Below are positions 9,453 through 17,299 of a stretch of 64,000 nucleotides of DNA, piece by piece (position 1 is the stretch's first letter; the number at the start of each line of letters is the position of its first letter). The stretch is from JARKPK01 sp964631235 (GTDB lineage Bacteria > Planctomycetota > Planctomycetia > Pirellulales > Thermoguttaceae): the NCBI GenBank assembly GCA_964631235.1, contig CAZVZX010000006.1, forward strand, positions 62,001-126,000. The letters are read 5' to 3'. The position numbers and the translations under genes are program-made. Below the pieces are notes generated by a model, which was not told the DNA's origin, searched no databases, and saw nothing but the letters and a program-made list of their open reading frames with translations.

Positions 9453-9857
9453 TCATCCCTTCTCTCGCCCCACGCGGTCGTCCCTAACCTCCGGCTGAGC
9501 AACGGCATCGGACTGCTCGGCCGCCGCAGCGGAAGCCTCAGCCTTGTCCGTTGACGCGGTTGTCTGGGCCGCCGTCTCTGACTCTTCGTCGGCCGGCCCT
9601 TGCCGCCGGCAGACCAAGTGAACCGCATGGCAATCGCTGCACTCCTCGATCTGATGATCTTGGGCAAAGCGGTCCCAGTGCTTCCGCTGATCGGCCGACA
9701 GAAGGCCGGAGCCTTTGCACAAGGGGCACACATTGTCGATCGCGGCCAGAATCGCCGAACGAATAAACTCGGAACGATTCTCGACCCCCCGCAGCGCCTG
9801 CCGGAGGGCCGCATCGGCCTTGAATGTCATCACGATCTGTTTGCGTGGTCGAGCCAT
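9453..9857 (-). CDS. Ribbon-helix-helix regulator with zinc-ribbon-like Cys motif
   Basis: 134 residues, first gene of the znu operon (65 bases before znuA). Residues 6-42 (KQIVMTFKADAALRQALRGV, then SEFIRSAILAAID) fit a CopG/MetJ-type ribbon-helix-helix DNA-binding domain. Next come CPLCKGSG (Cys44, Cys47) and, about 26 residues later, CSDCHAVHLVC (Cys73, Cys76, His77, His80, Cys83), a plausible zinc site. The C-terminal 45 residues are acidic, Ala-rich and probably disordered. Its place at the head of a zinc-uptake operon suggests a zinc-sensing autoregulator replacing Zur. That is inference; only the domain layout is seen. The start ATG has no strong ribosome site. Confidence 0.75.
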   Translation of the reverse strand: MARPRKQIVMTFKADAALRQALRGVENRSEFIRSAILAAIDNVCPLCKGSGLLSADQRKHWDRFAQDHQIEECSDCHAVHLVCRRQGPADEESETAAQTTASTDKAEASAAAAEQSDAVAQPEVRDDRVGREKG

Positions 9858-9920
9858 CGGCAGCAACGATTGAACGACGGACGGAAATCGCGGCCCTGCG
9901 TGATTCGACCGACCCGAATC

Positions 9921-9941
9921 ATCCCGGCACGCCTGCGGGAT
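9921..9941. promoter_or_regulatory. Inverted repeat at the znu promoter (candidate operator)
   Basis: ATCCCG and CGGGAT separated by 9 bases, just downstream of the candidate -10 box and overlapping the expected transcription start of the znu operon. The position suits a repressor site, possibly for the ribbon-helix-helix protein. It could instead be an RNA hairpin in the leader. Confidence 0.4.
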
Positions 9942-9944
9942 TAC

Positions 9945-9972
9945 ATTGTATTACTCATTGGTGCTTCGGCAA
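9945..9972 (-). promoter_or_regulatory. Candidate sigma-70 promoter of the znu operon
   Basis: On the minus strand, TTGCCG (9967-9972) and TACAAT (9945-9950) are 16 bases apart: 4/6 and 5/6 matches to the consensus. The start of transcription would fall near 9938, giving a leader of about 80 bases before the ATG at 9857. Confidence 0.45.
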
Positions 9973-10458
9973 GGGTTGATCGAGGGCATTCTTGATCCGT
10001 TGCGGCGAAGCCCAATTCTCTTTGACGCTTTTCTTGTTTCGTGTCTTTGCGTTTTCCACTCAGCGTCGTCGCAATTCCCGGTGCGTTCCGCCACCTGTTG
10101 CCATCTCGCTCACCTGCCTTTCCCTGCCAATCCTCGCGTAGAAGCGGTCCCGAATAGCGTAGAGCACGGCCTACGCCCCTTATTCGATGGTCAAGCACAT
10201 TGGGCCTCGGGAGCACCGCCAACGCACCCTTCGAGAGAACCGTGTTTTTCCGGTCCGGAACAGGCAGCAAAACCACTATCGACGGCACGTGCGTCATTTC
10301 CGGAATTGGATGGATACACACTTTGGAAGAAATGCGTCGAGCAGTAAAGAAGGTCGGGCAGCCGGGACGATAGCAAACGCTAGATCGTTCGCAAAGTCCC
10401 TATGTTCGCCAGGGTGCGCGAGTCCCGTAAACGTTTTTTTCAAACAGGAGTTCCTCCC

Positions 10459-11124
10459 ATGAAACGTAGTGTTTTGATCTCGGCGTTGGCCGTGGCGGCG
10501 GTTGTCGTTCTGGCCAATGCGTCCAGCGCGTGGGCGCTGCATCGTTCCCGGACTTGTTGTCCGGCCACCTGTGCGCCGGCTGCTTGCGAAGCCCCGAAGG
10601 CTTGCGAAGCGCCCAAGGCCTGCGAACCGGCCTGCGAGCCTGCCACCTGCTGCAAAGTGAAGTGCCGCAAGGTCCGCACCTGCCGCCCGAAGTCGTGCGC
10701 CCCGGCCACCTGCGCCCCGGCCGCGTGCGAAGCCCCCAAGGCTTGCGAAGCGCCTAAGGCCTGCGCCCCGGCATGCGAGCCGGCCACCTGCGCTCCGAAG
10801 ACCTGCTGCAAAGTGAAGTGCCGCAAGGTCCGCACCTGCCGCCCGAAGAGCTGCTGCGCTCCGGCGGCCTGCGAAGCCCCCAAGGCCTGCGAGCCGGCCA
10901 CCTGCTGCCCGAAGCCCTGCAAAGTGAAGTGCTGCAAGGTGAAGTGCTGCAAGCCCAAGTGCGAGAAGGTGAAGTGCTGCAAGCCGAAGTGCTGCGAACC
11001 GAAGTGCTGCAAAGTGAAGTGCCGCAAGGTTCGCACCTGCCGCCCGAAGTCGTGCGCCCCGGCCACCTGCGCCCCGGCCGCCTGCGAAGCCCCCAAGGCC
11101 TGCGCTCCGGCGTGCTGCAAGTAG
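10459..11124 (+). CDS. Secreted cysteine-rich repeat protein
   Basis: 221 residues. The start ATG has AGGAG 9 bases upstream. A clean signal peptide (about residues 1-26, ending SSAWA) is followed by a mature part of about 195 residues made almost only of Cys, Lys, Ala, Pro, Glu, Arg, Thr and Val, with about 48 Cys. It is built from short units: CEAPKA, CAPATCAPAA, KVKCC and KPKCC. A 15-residue block, KVKCRKVRTCRPKSC, appears three times (residues 66, 118, 185). Possible roles are a metal-binding (metallothionein-like) secreted protein or a disulfide-linked wall or matrix protein. The znu operon lies divergently next door, which favours a metal link. Tandem hairpins follow the stop. The gene is secure; function is open. 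Confidence 0.8.
   Translation: MKRSVLISALAVAAVVVLANASSAWALHRSRTCCPATCAPAACEAPKACEAPKACEPACEPATCCKVKCRKVRTCRPKSCAPATCAPAACEAPKACEAPKACAPACEPATCAPKTCCKVKCRKVRTCRPKSCCAPAACEAPKACEPATCCPKPCKVKCCKVKCCKPKCEKVKCCKPKCCEPKCCKVKCRKVRTCRPKSCAPATCAPAACEAPKACAPACCK
10654..11055 (+). repeat. Three direct repeats inside the Cys-rich gene
   Basis: 45-base units at 10654, 10810 and 11011 encode the same 15 residues with almost the same codons, all in frame. The near-identity at base level suggests recent duplication or gene conversion and makes the gene prone to length change. Confidence 0.75.
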
Positions 11125-11137
11125 TGTAACGAGCAAT

Positions 11138-11165
11138 CTTGGTCTCTGCCCGATCCGAGACCAAG
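11138..11165 (+). terminator. First hairpin after the Cys-rich gene
   Basis: Perfect 9-base inverted repeat CTTGGTCTC / GAGACCAAG with a 10-base loop, 14 bases after the stop codon. There is no T-run, so it may act with the next hairpin or protect the 3' end of the mRNA. Confidence 0.5.
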
Positions 11166-11186
11166 ACAACTCCTCTGCTGCCAACC

Positions 11187-11222
11187 AAGCGGCCTGATTG
11201 GATGCACCCAGTCAGGCCGCTT
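11187..11222 (+). terminator. Strong hairpin after the Cys-rich gene
   Basis: AAGCGGCCTGA pairs with TCAGGCCGCTT; with TTGG/CCAG added the stem reaches 15 pairs around a 6-base loop. A T-rich tail (GATGCTTTCTTG) follows. Likely intrinsic terminator. Confidence 0.7.
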
Positions 11223-11553
11223 GATGCTTTCTTGACGATCGATAAAGACCAACAATCGATCAAGTTCGAAAATCCGGCCGCCCCCAGAGTCCTTGAGCGG
11301 AAGTGCGGCACTGACTCAGCCGAGCGAACCGTTTTTTCCATCAAGCGAACCGATGGTCGGAGTCGTCACCGTGAGGTATCATTAGGCCGTGATGCGAACA
11401 CGGCCGGCGCGCAATGCCAAATGGCCCCGAATACCGGGCTCGCGGCCGGGACCACAACAAAGCGGTCACCGGTACGACAACCCGATTCTCGCTGCGTTCC
11501 GGGTTCGCGGTCTGATTGTCCCCGCTGTTTCAACGTTTGCCGACTGTCGAACC

Positions 11554-12102
11554 ATGGCCATCTCTACAACCACTCCGCATCTGAACCTGAACGACTACAT
11601 TCGCAGCATTCCCGATTATCCGAAGCCGGGCATTCTGTTCCGCGACATCACGCCGCTGCTGGCCTCGCCGCAAGCGCTAAGGCAAGCGATCGACACCATG
11701 GCCAACCACTTCGCCGATCGAAAGATCGACTTGGTGGCGGCGGCCGAGGCTCGCGGGTTCATCTTCGCCGCCCCGCTGGCCCTGAAGCTCGGCGCAGGCG
11801 TGATCCCGATCCGCAAACCGGGCAAACTGCCGTGCCACACGGTGTCGCAATGCTATTCGCTCGAATACGGCACCGACACCCTGCACGTTCACCGCGACGA
11901 CGTTCCGCAAGGCGCGCATGTGCTTGTGGTTGACGACCTGCTGGCCACCGGAGGGACCGTCGAGGCCTGCTGCAAACTGATCGAGAAGGTCGGCGGAAGA
12001 GTCGCCGGTTGCGCCTTTCTGATTGAACTGGCCGGGCTGAACGGCCGGGCGCGCATTGGGCAGTACGACGTGTTCAGCGTGCTCAGCTACGAAGGCGCAT
12101 AG
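11554..12102 (+). CDS. apt: Adenine phosphoribosyltransferase
   Basis: 182 residues, catalysing adenine + PRPP to AMP + PPi in cytoplasmic purine salvage. The family start IRSIPDYPKPGILFRDITPLL and the PRPP-binding motif VLVVDDLLATGGT are present, with the flexible-loop region EYGTDTLHVHRDDV between them and the C-terminal LNGRARI. The length matches typical Apt. The ATG at 11554 is chosen because family similarity begins about 10 residues later. There is no strong ribosome site before it. Transcribed alone, convergent with the next gene. Confidence 0.93.
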   Translation: MAISTTTPHLNLNDYIRSIPDYPKPGILFRDITPLLASPQALRQAIDTMANHFADRKIDLVAAAEARGFIFAAPLALKLGAGVIPIRKPGKLPCHTVSQCYSLEYGTDTLHVHRDDVPQGAHVLVVDDLLATGGTVEACCKLIEKVGGRVAGCAFLIELAGLNGRARIGQYDVFSVLSYEGA

Positions 12103-12112
12103 CCGTCTAGCG

Positions 12113-12814
12113 TCAGGGGCCCGCCCGACGAAACTGGTCGAGCAGATCGGCGAGCTGGTCATGAACATCTTGGCTGGCGCTAATCACAAGCGCCCGGCCC
12201 GGGCTCCAATAATAGATCGCGCCGGGGCCCCCGTTGACGTTCCAAGTGGATGGGGCAATCGTCTTTTGGATCAGTTCAGCAAGGTCGTTTCCCGCGTCGG
12301 CCTGCATCGGCCCGCCCCAACCGCCGAAGCCTCCCCACGGCTGCGCGCCGCCCGCGGCCCAGCCGGCTCCGACTCGCCCGCCTGGCATCCCCATCTGACC
12401 CAAAACCACCGGCCGGGTAAGCTGCACCGTCAGCGGCGACGGCTCTGTCCCATCGACTCGCTGATGAGCCGAGGACTTGCTCAGTTCGGGCAACAGCGCC
12501 TTCAATCGCCCGCGGACCTTGTGCAGCAGAAGCTCGCGGTCTGATCGAGCCAGCGACTGATCAGCCGCAAGCAAATCGTAAATCCGCAGATAATCCATCG
12601 CAGCCTGCCGTGCCTGCGACGGGCGCGCACCGGCCCAACGCCGCAGACATGCGCCGGCCTCGTCGCTCAGCGCCCGTCCGCGCAGCGCAACCGCCTCGGG
12701 CCGAGCGTCGGCAGCCGTCATCGTCCAAGGAAACTCGACGGGCAGGTCCGGTTTCGGCTCATCGGTCGAGGGCCAAACCGCCAACACCAACGGAATGATC
12801 ATCCATCCGGCCAT
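12113..12814 (-). CDS. Exported planctomycete hypothetical protein
   Basis: 233 residues. The start ATG (12812-12814) has GAGGAGG 8 bases upstream. A short signal-type N-terminus (MAGWMIIPLVLAVW) precedes a helical middle region (DEAGACLRRWAGARPSQARQ and on). A Gly/Trp/Pro-rich spacer follows (AAGGAQPWGGFGGWGG). The C-terminal 60 residues (LIQKTIAPSTWNVNGGPGAI, then ALVISASQDVHDQLADLLDQ) resemble the short secretin/STN-like module found in many planctomycete exported proteins. No enzyme activity is suggested. Confidence 0.65.
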   Translation of the reverse strand: MAGWMIIPLVLAVWPSTDEPKPDLPVEFPWTMTAADARPEAVALRGRALSDEAGACLRRWAGARPSQARQAAMDYLRIYDLLAADQSLARSDRELLLHKVRGRLKALLPELSKSSAHQRVDGTEPSPLTVQLTRPVVLGQMGMPGGRVGAGWAAGGAQPWGGFGGWGGPMQADAGNDLAELIQKTIAPSTWNVNGGPGAIYYWSPGRALVISASQDVHDQLADLLDQFRRAGP

Positions 12815-13053
12815 CGCACTGCCTCCTCGCATGTCCGTCGCAGTTGCCCCGCCGCGCGTCGCGGCGCGTTCGGCCCGAACCGCCGAAAGGCACCGGGCGC
12901 GCCCCAACTTGGGCCAATCCCTGCGACGGAACACCTCTGTTCGCCCTCACCATTGATCGTATCGGCCGGTGTGAAGTTGTCAATCGAACTGCTGCGACTT
13001 CGACGGCGATTCGGCGGCGAGAGATCAAGCCCTTCGGCAAGCGGCTTGCGATG

Positions 13054-13455
13054 TTACTCGTCGTTCGAGCGGCCTCCCAAGGCCGTTGCGTAACCCGTGG
13101 CGTAGGTTCGGCAATGTGCCAAAGCAACAAGAATGCGCGTCGCGCCGATCTGCTCGACATGGTCGCGCACCGCGCCGCGCAACGCCACAGTCCAGCCGCC
13201 CGATCCGTTGGGCCGTATCTCCAGGTCGCGCCAGTTGATCCCCGGCCCCCACGACAGCCCCAGCGCACGAAGCACGGCCTGCTTGGCAGCCCAATGAGCG
13301 GCAAAATGCCGAGAGGGAAACTTGCGATCGCGACAAAAACGGACCTCTTCTTTGGTGAACACGCGATCAACGAATTGTTCGCCGTAACGATCGATCATCC
13401 GCGCCACCCGCAGGCATTCGGTGATCTCGGCGCCCACTCCGATGATCTCTGACAT
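13054..13455 (-). CDS. acpS: Holo-[acyl-carrier-protein] synthase with altered metal ligands
   Basis: 133 residues, transferring 4'-phosphopantetheine from CoA to ACP. Family text is clear: IIGVGAEITECLRV at the N-terminus, VFTKEEVRFC, AAHWAAKQAVLRALG and ALAHCRTYATGYA at the end. Two known Mg2+ ligands differ: the Asp of GxxDI is Glu10, and the Glu of AAKEA is Gln59. The first change I recall from other planctomycete AcpS proteins; the second is unusual. The start ATG (13453-13455) follows GAGGCAGG. The frame continues upstream, but the extra residues do not fit the family. Confidence 0.85.
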   Translation of the reverse strand: MSEIIGVGAEITECLRVARMIDRYGEQFVDRVFTKEEVRFCRDRKFPSRHFAAHWAAKQAVLRALGLSWGPGINWRDLEIRPNGSGGWTVALRGAVRDHVEQIGATRILVALAHCRTYATGYATALGGRSNDE

Positions 13456-13616
13456 GGCAACCTGCCTCGTTAGTCTCTTATGCTTGTCGAGCAAGGCGGC
13501 CGGCACGCCGCGGCCCGCGCTCTTCGCAACAGAACCGCCGCCGCTGGGCGCGACTGCGAAGATCAACGGGCCGATTCATTGCGCCGCCCATGTCGCCCAT
13601 CTTCCACTCTGCACCG

Positions 13617-14576
13617 CTAATCCTGCGAGGCGGCCGCCTCGTCCAGTGAACCGGCCGCTTTATCCGTCGCATTTGCCTCGGTCGATTCTGTTGCCGCGGG
13701 CGGCGGTGGCGCCGAGTCATCGACCTGTTGACGGGCACCGACCTCGTCGGCCAGTTGCATCACTCGGTCGCGCCCGGCGGCATTGAGCCAAAGATCACAC
13801 GAGTAATCGAGCCCGGCCGAATCGCGCCACAGCAGTTTCAACCCAAATGGCCCGCACCCGCCGCGGCAACTGGTCAACCGGTAGCGCACGGTGGCCACAG
13901 CCTCGGGCGGATACTCTGCACCGACAGTCGCGACCAAACGGCCCGCCTCCGGCGCGGTCCAGCGGCCTCCGCGAATCGTTCGCCACCAAGTGCCGCATCG
14001 TCCGCAAAACGGCAATCGCGCGGCGGTCGCCACCATTGCCAGCGCCGCGACGATCAATATCACGCCATCGGCCGCCCAAGTGGCCCAGGCCCAGCGATCG
14101 CGGGCGATCCAACCGCCCGGCAGTGTTCGCCCCCGCTGTGCTGCGCCACGCATGAACTCGAACCAGTCTTCCGCAGGCGCACCGAGACGATCGGCCATGT
14201 CCGGAAAAGCCGCCCTGAGCGTCGCACTTCCCTCGCGGACGGACCGATCGACCGCATGATTCCAGTAGGCGAACAAATGTTGCCCCAACACGCTCAAGAC
14301 CGCCGCGAATAGTGCCGCAGCGAACAGCGTTGGGCGATGGCCCGTTTGCGTTAGTCGCGCAATTCCAACCAACGCACCGCCCAAGATCACCCCGATGACC
14401 GCCGGAAAGAGAACCAACGGCGCCCAATGCAGGTCGTTCTGCACGATATCGGCCAACAGTGCGATGATCACCGCGGCCGCGGCGGCCGATCCCGCATACA
14501 GCACGGCCCGCGCCGCAGCAAACCGCGCCGGACGATCGGGCGGTTGGGCGACGATCGAGTCGATGCATTGGCTCAT
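13617..14576 (-). CDS. Membrane protein with a CxxC pair, unknown function
   Basis: 319 residues. Hydrophobic segments lie near residues 25-45 (YAGSAAAAAVIIALLADIV), 52-72, 85-103 and 166-187 (GVILIVAALAMVATAA). After the last segment comes FCGRCGTWWR, a CxxC pair, and then a soluble domain with SCRGGCGPFGLKLLWRD. The C-terminal 45 residues are low-complexity Ala/Pro/Thr. A zinc-ribbon-like role for the Cys is possible. The ATG at 14576 has AGGTG upstream; a GTG at 14582 is an alternative. No family recognised. Confidence 0.6.
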   Translation of the reverse strand: MSQCIDSIVAQPPDRPARFAAARAVLYAGSAAAAAVIIALLADIVQNDLHWAPLVLFPAVIGVILGGALVGIARLTQTGHRPTLFAAALFAAVLSVLGQHLFAYWNHAVDRSVREGSATLRAAFPDMADRLGAPAEDWFEFMRGAAQRGRTLPGGWIARDRWAWATWAADGVILIVAALAMVATAARLPFCGRCGTWWRTIRGGRWTAPEAGRLVATVGAEYPPEAVATVRYRLTSCRGGCGPFGLKLLWRDSAGLDYSCDLWLNAAGRDRVMQLADEVGARQQVDDSAPPPPAATESTEANATDKAAGSLDEAAASQD

Positions 14577-14788
14577 CGGCACACCTCATGTCGTTTCGTT
14601 TGACTGCCCGACGGTCAACTCAACCGACCAATCGCCGGTCAGTCGCGTTTCGCCGGCAAACACGCCCGGCGCGTCCCGCGCCCGACCTTTCGTCTCGCGC
14701 AGCTCACTGCATCGGTTTTGCGATAAAGAGCGCCCGCAGCTCACCTCGATACCGGCATCTACTGGTATCCAAGGGGACGCAGGCAATC

Positions 14789-15136
14789 TTATATTCCCTT
14801 GGGATTCGGACCGTATTGGTTGGGCCCGGGCTCGCTGTCTTGAACCATGAACACCAGCAAGAGAATGAAACCGATCACCGGGATGAAGGCCGCCAGCAAC
14901 CAAAGGCCGCTCCGACCGGTGTCATGCAGCCGTCGCACGCCGACGGCAATGCCGGGAATGAGCACGGCCAAAGCGTAAAGGACTCCGAGCACCCCCGGAC
15001 TACCGACCACTCGCTCTACAATACTGATCGCGAACGAAATAATGATGTTGAACAGAACGAACATCCAGTACTCTGTTCGGTGCGCTCGCCCGTTGAACTC
15101 GGCATACTTCTTCAACACCTCGACGTACCAATTCAT
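14789..15136 (-). CDS. DUF805 family small membrane protein
   Basis: 115 residues, start ATG (15134-15136) with AAAGGA upstream. Matches DUF805 (YhaH-like): MNWYVEVLKKYAEFNGRAHR at the N-terminus, EYWMFVLFN, the motif GVRRLHDTGRSGLW between membrane segments, and the closing text VQDSEPGPNQYGPNPKG. Three or four membrane helices are expected. Function of the family is unknown. Confidence 0.88.
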   Translation of the reverse strand: MNWYVEVLKKYAEFNGRAHRTEYWMFVLFNIIISFAISIVERVVGSPGVLGVLYALAVLIPGIAVGVRRLHDTGRSGLWLLAAFIPVIGFILLLVFMVQDSEPGPNQYGPNPKGI

Positions 15137-15522
15137 ACCGGGATCCTTTCGCTCACCCGAGTAACGCGCGCCGGACGACTGGGTGAACCGTCGCCCCCGG
15201 CGCAGTAATCGACACGTGCCGCCCACGGCGCGCGATGATACCGCGCAGGCATCGCCTCGCCAACGGCAGGGGCATCGCAAGGCAGCCTTTTTGTCGAGAA
15301 CAACAGTAAACCGATTTGGCCGAGCCGGACGGCAACCGGTCGCATCAAGAAAAACTAGCAGCCGCCGAATCAATGCGTTCGGCGGCCGCCGATGCAATCA
15401 CTGAATTGAACCGCGAAAGACGGAAATCGGTTCAATTCGGCACTTCACGCAAACGAGCCGCTTCGCTGCGCCAGCAGCCGATTGCGCAATTACTTGGAAC
15501 CGTTTCGGCGAAACGGCCGCAA
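15137..15522. other. Intergenic region with repeat copy C
   Basis: About 385 bases between two minus-strand genes. Apart from the dispersed repeat at 15400-15502 nothing gene-like is seen. Confidence 0.4.
15400..15502 (-). repeat. Dispersed intergenic repeat, copy C
   Basis: Read on the minus strand it runs GGTTCCAAGTAATTGC, GGCGCAGCGAAGCGG, then GAACCGATTTCCGTC and GCGGTTCAATTCAG. It matches copies A, F and G along the whole element. It lies just after the end of the minus-strand oxidoreductase gene. Confidence 0.7.
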
Positions 15523-16893
15523 CTACATATTGATTTCGAAGCCCTTGCGGCTTTCGCGCGACAGGAAGGCATTGGCCTTCGGGTTGCCCACGATCTCGCG
15601 TTTCACCGGGTCCCACGCAAGATCGCAACCCCATCGCATGGCGATGTTCGAAAGGTGGCAGATCTCCAACATGCGGTTGTGCGACCAAACGTCGGAAATC
15701 GGCTGCTTTCGCGATTTCATCGCGTCGATGAAGTTCGCCGTATGATTCTCCGGCACCTTGCCGCCGTACACCTTCTCGATCGCCCCGTCGGGCAATGGGT
15801 TTTCTTTGAGTTCATCCACCGGTTTTCCGGTAATCTTGCCGCGATTGACGAAGAACCGGCCCTTTTCTCCCTCGAACAATATCCCGTTATCGCCTTCGCT
15901 CGTGATGATCATCGTCACGTCGTTGGGCATATCGACGCGGATGTTGAACTTGGTGGCTGTATTGTAGCGATCATGCACCGTGGGGTGCCCCTCGCGGTAC
16001 TCGACCGGCAGGGTGAACGACATCGGACTGACCTTGCTCGGGCCCGTGTCGGTGGCGCCCAGAGCCCAGCAGGCGATATCGACGTGGTGGGCGCCCCAGT
16101 CGGTCAGTTTGCCGCCCGAATACTCGTGCCAGTTACGGAACGAATAATGGCAGTTGCTATACAGCGGAACACCGCCGCCGTAGCCTTTGCGAATCTCGGG
16201 CAGCGCGCGATACGGCACCTTCGGCGCCGGTCCAAGCCAAAAGTCCCAATCGAGCCCCTCGGGAACCGGGGCCACGGGAATCACCGGCGATGCCTCCATT
16301 CCGCCGATGCCGCAAGTCACCTTTTTCACTTTGCCGATGCGCCCCGCGCGAACTATCGCAATCGCTTGGAGAAAGAGCTTGTTGCACTCGGTCCGCTGCA
16401 TCGTGCCGACCTGAAAGACGCGGCCCGTCTGTTTGACAATCTTCTCGATGAGCTTGCCTTCGTCGATAGTCAATGTCAGCGGCTTCTCGCAATAGACATC
16501 TTTGCCGGCCAGCATCGCCTCGACCGCGATCTTCGTATGCCAGTGATCGGGCGTGGCGATCATCACCGCGTCGATGTCTTTGCGTTCGAGAATCTTGCGA
16601 TAGTCTTTGTACGCATCCGGCTTTTTCTTCTGCTTCTTCTCGACCTTGCCGACATACTCGTCGAGAATCTTGGCATCGACATCCGCCAGCGCGGCGAAAT
16701 CGGCAAAGCGAAACGACTTGTCGGTGATCGCCCAGCCTTGATTGCGCAGGCCGATCGTGGCGAACACCGGGCGCTCGCTCGGCGCATTGAACCCAACGGC
16801 GCGCTGCGGTGAGGAAACCAACAGACTGGCGGCCCCGGCAGTGCCAAGGCCCAACAGAAAATGACGGCGAGACGGTGATACAGAGGTTGGCAT
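15523..16893 (-). CDS. Tat-exported Gfo/Idh/MocA family oxidoreductase
   Basis: 456 residues. A twin-arginine signal (SRRHFLLGLG at residues 8-17) precedes a Rossmann-fold NAD(P)-binding domain. Family motifs: ATPDHWHTK, the catalytic-type EKPLTLT (Lys of EKP), YSGGKLTDWGAHHVDIACWA in the substrate domain, and the C-terminal text NFIDAMKSRKQPISDV. The length is typical of planctomycete exported members, which oxidise or reduce sugars and sugar derivatives; the substrate is not predictable. The chosen start ATG (16891-16893) gives the full Tat signal. It is one of three relatives in this cluster. Confidence 0.9.
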   Translation of the reverse strand: MPTSVSPSRRHFLLGLGTAGAASLLVSSPQRAVGFNAPSERPVFATIGLRNQGWAITDKSFRFADFAALADVDAKILDEYVGKVEKKQKKKPDAYKDYRKILERKDIDAVMIATPDHWHTKIAVEAMLAGKDVYCEKPLTLTIDEGKLIEKIVKQTGRVFQVGTMQRTECNKLFLQAIAIVRAGRIGKVKKVTCGIGGMEASPVIPVAPVPEGLDWDFWLGPAPKVPYRALPEIRKGYGGGVPLYSNCHYSFRNWHEYSGGKLTDWGAHHVDIACWALGATDTGPSKVSPMSFTLPVEYREGHPTVHDRYNTATKFNIRVDMPNDVTMIITSEGDNGILFEGEKGRFFVNRGKITGKPVDELKENPLPDGAIEKVYGGKVPENHTANFIDAMKSRKQPISDVWSHNRMLEICHLSNIAMRWGCDLAWDPVKREIVGNPKANAFLSRESRKGFEINM

Positions 16894-17299
16894 CGATCGA
16901 AAGTCCTTGCAACAGCGGTAACTCATCACTGGCCTGAACGGCAAACCCAGCCCAAACCCGAAGAGACGGTAGAGGCTGCCCGCAACACGCAGCGCGCGGC
17001 GCCGGCCAAAAACTCATCATAACCGAAGGCGGGCTGCGATTGAACATTCTTGGGACGATTTCGCCAAGCCGACAGTTGACCTCTCCGCCCCCCGCGAAAT
17101 GGTAGCACACCGGCTGATCGTCGTGTCGCGCCCGATTTCAACCGTGCCTATTACAGCGTCGCCCAAAGACGTTGCTTCCGGGCGGGCGCGACGCACTCCC
17201 TTCGCTCGTGCGCCAACACAACAGTGGCAACCCGGCTTTGCTCCCGCAGCGGCCGAACAACACATCCGGCAGAAGATGCCGAAGCGTTCCGCCAATCGC
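16894..17299. other. Intergenic region, no gene seen
   Basis: About 400 bases between two minus-strand genes of the sugar cluster. It presumably carries the promoter of the Gfo/Idh/MocA gene. No repeat, hairpin with T-run or supported gene was found. Confidence 0.35.

Larger units (their letters stand above)
9858..10458. other. Divergent intergenic region between the znu operon and the Cys-rich gene
   Basis: About 600 bases containing the znu promoter and inverted repeat and, presumably, the promoter of the Cys-rich gene. No gene is supported; the open frames inside have no recognisable protein. The stretch near 10,000-10,070 (CTTTTCTTGTTTCG then TTTGCG) may be a decayed copy of the dispersed repeat. 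Confidence 0.4.
11125..11553. other. Intergenic region between the Cys-rich gene and apt
   Basis: Holds the two hairpins listed separately and then about 330 bases without a supported gene. The frame of apt stays open to 11389, but the sequence before 11554 has no family similarity. Confidence 0.4.

Noticed and set aside
10459..11124. Repeats in the Cys-rich gene considered as a CRISPR array
   Set aside because: Repeats are in frame, code for the same residues and lack regular spacer lengths.
15316..16812. 498-codon open frame opposite the Gfo/Idh/MocA gene
   Set aside because: Antisense frame; the minus-strand gene has Tat signal and all family motifs.
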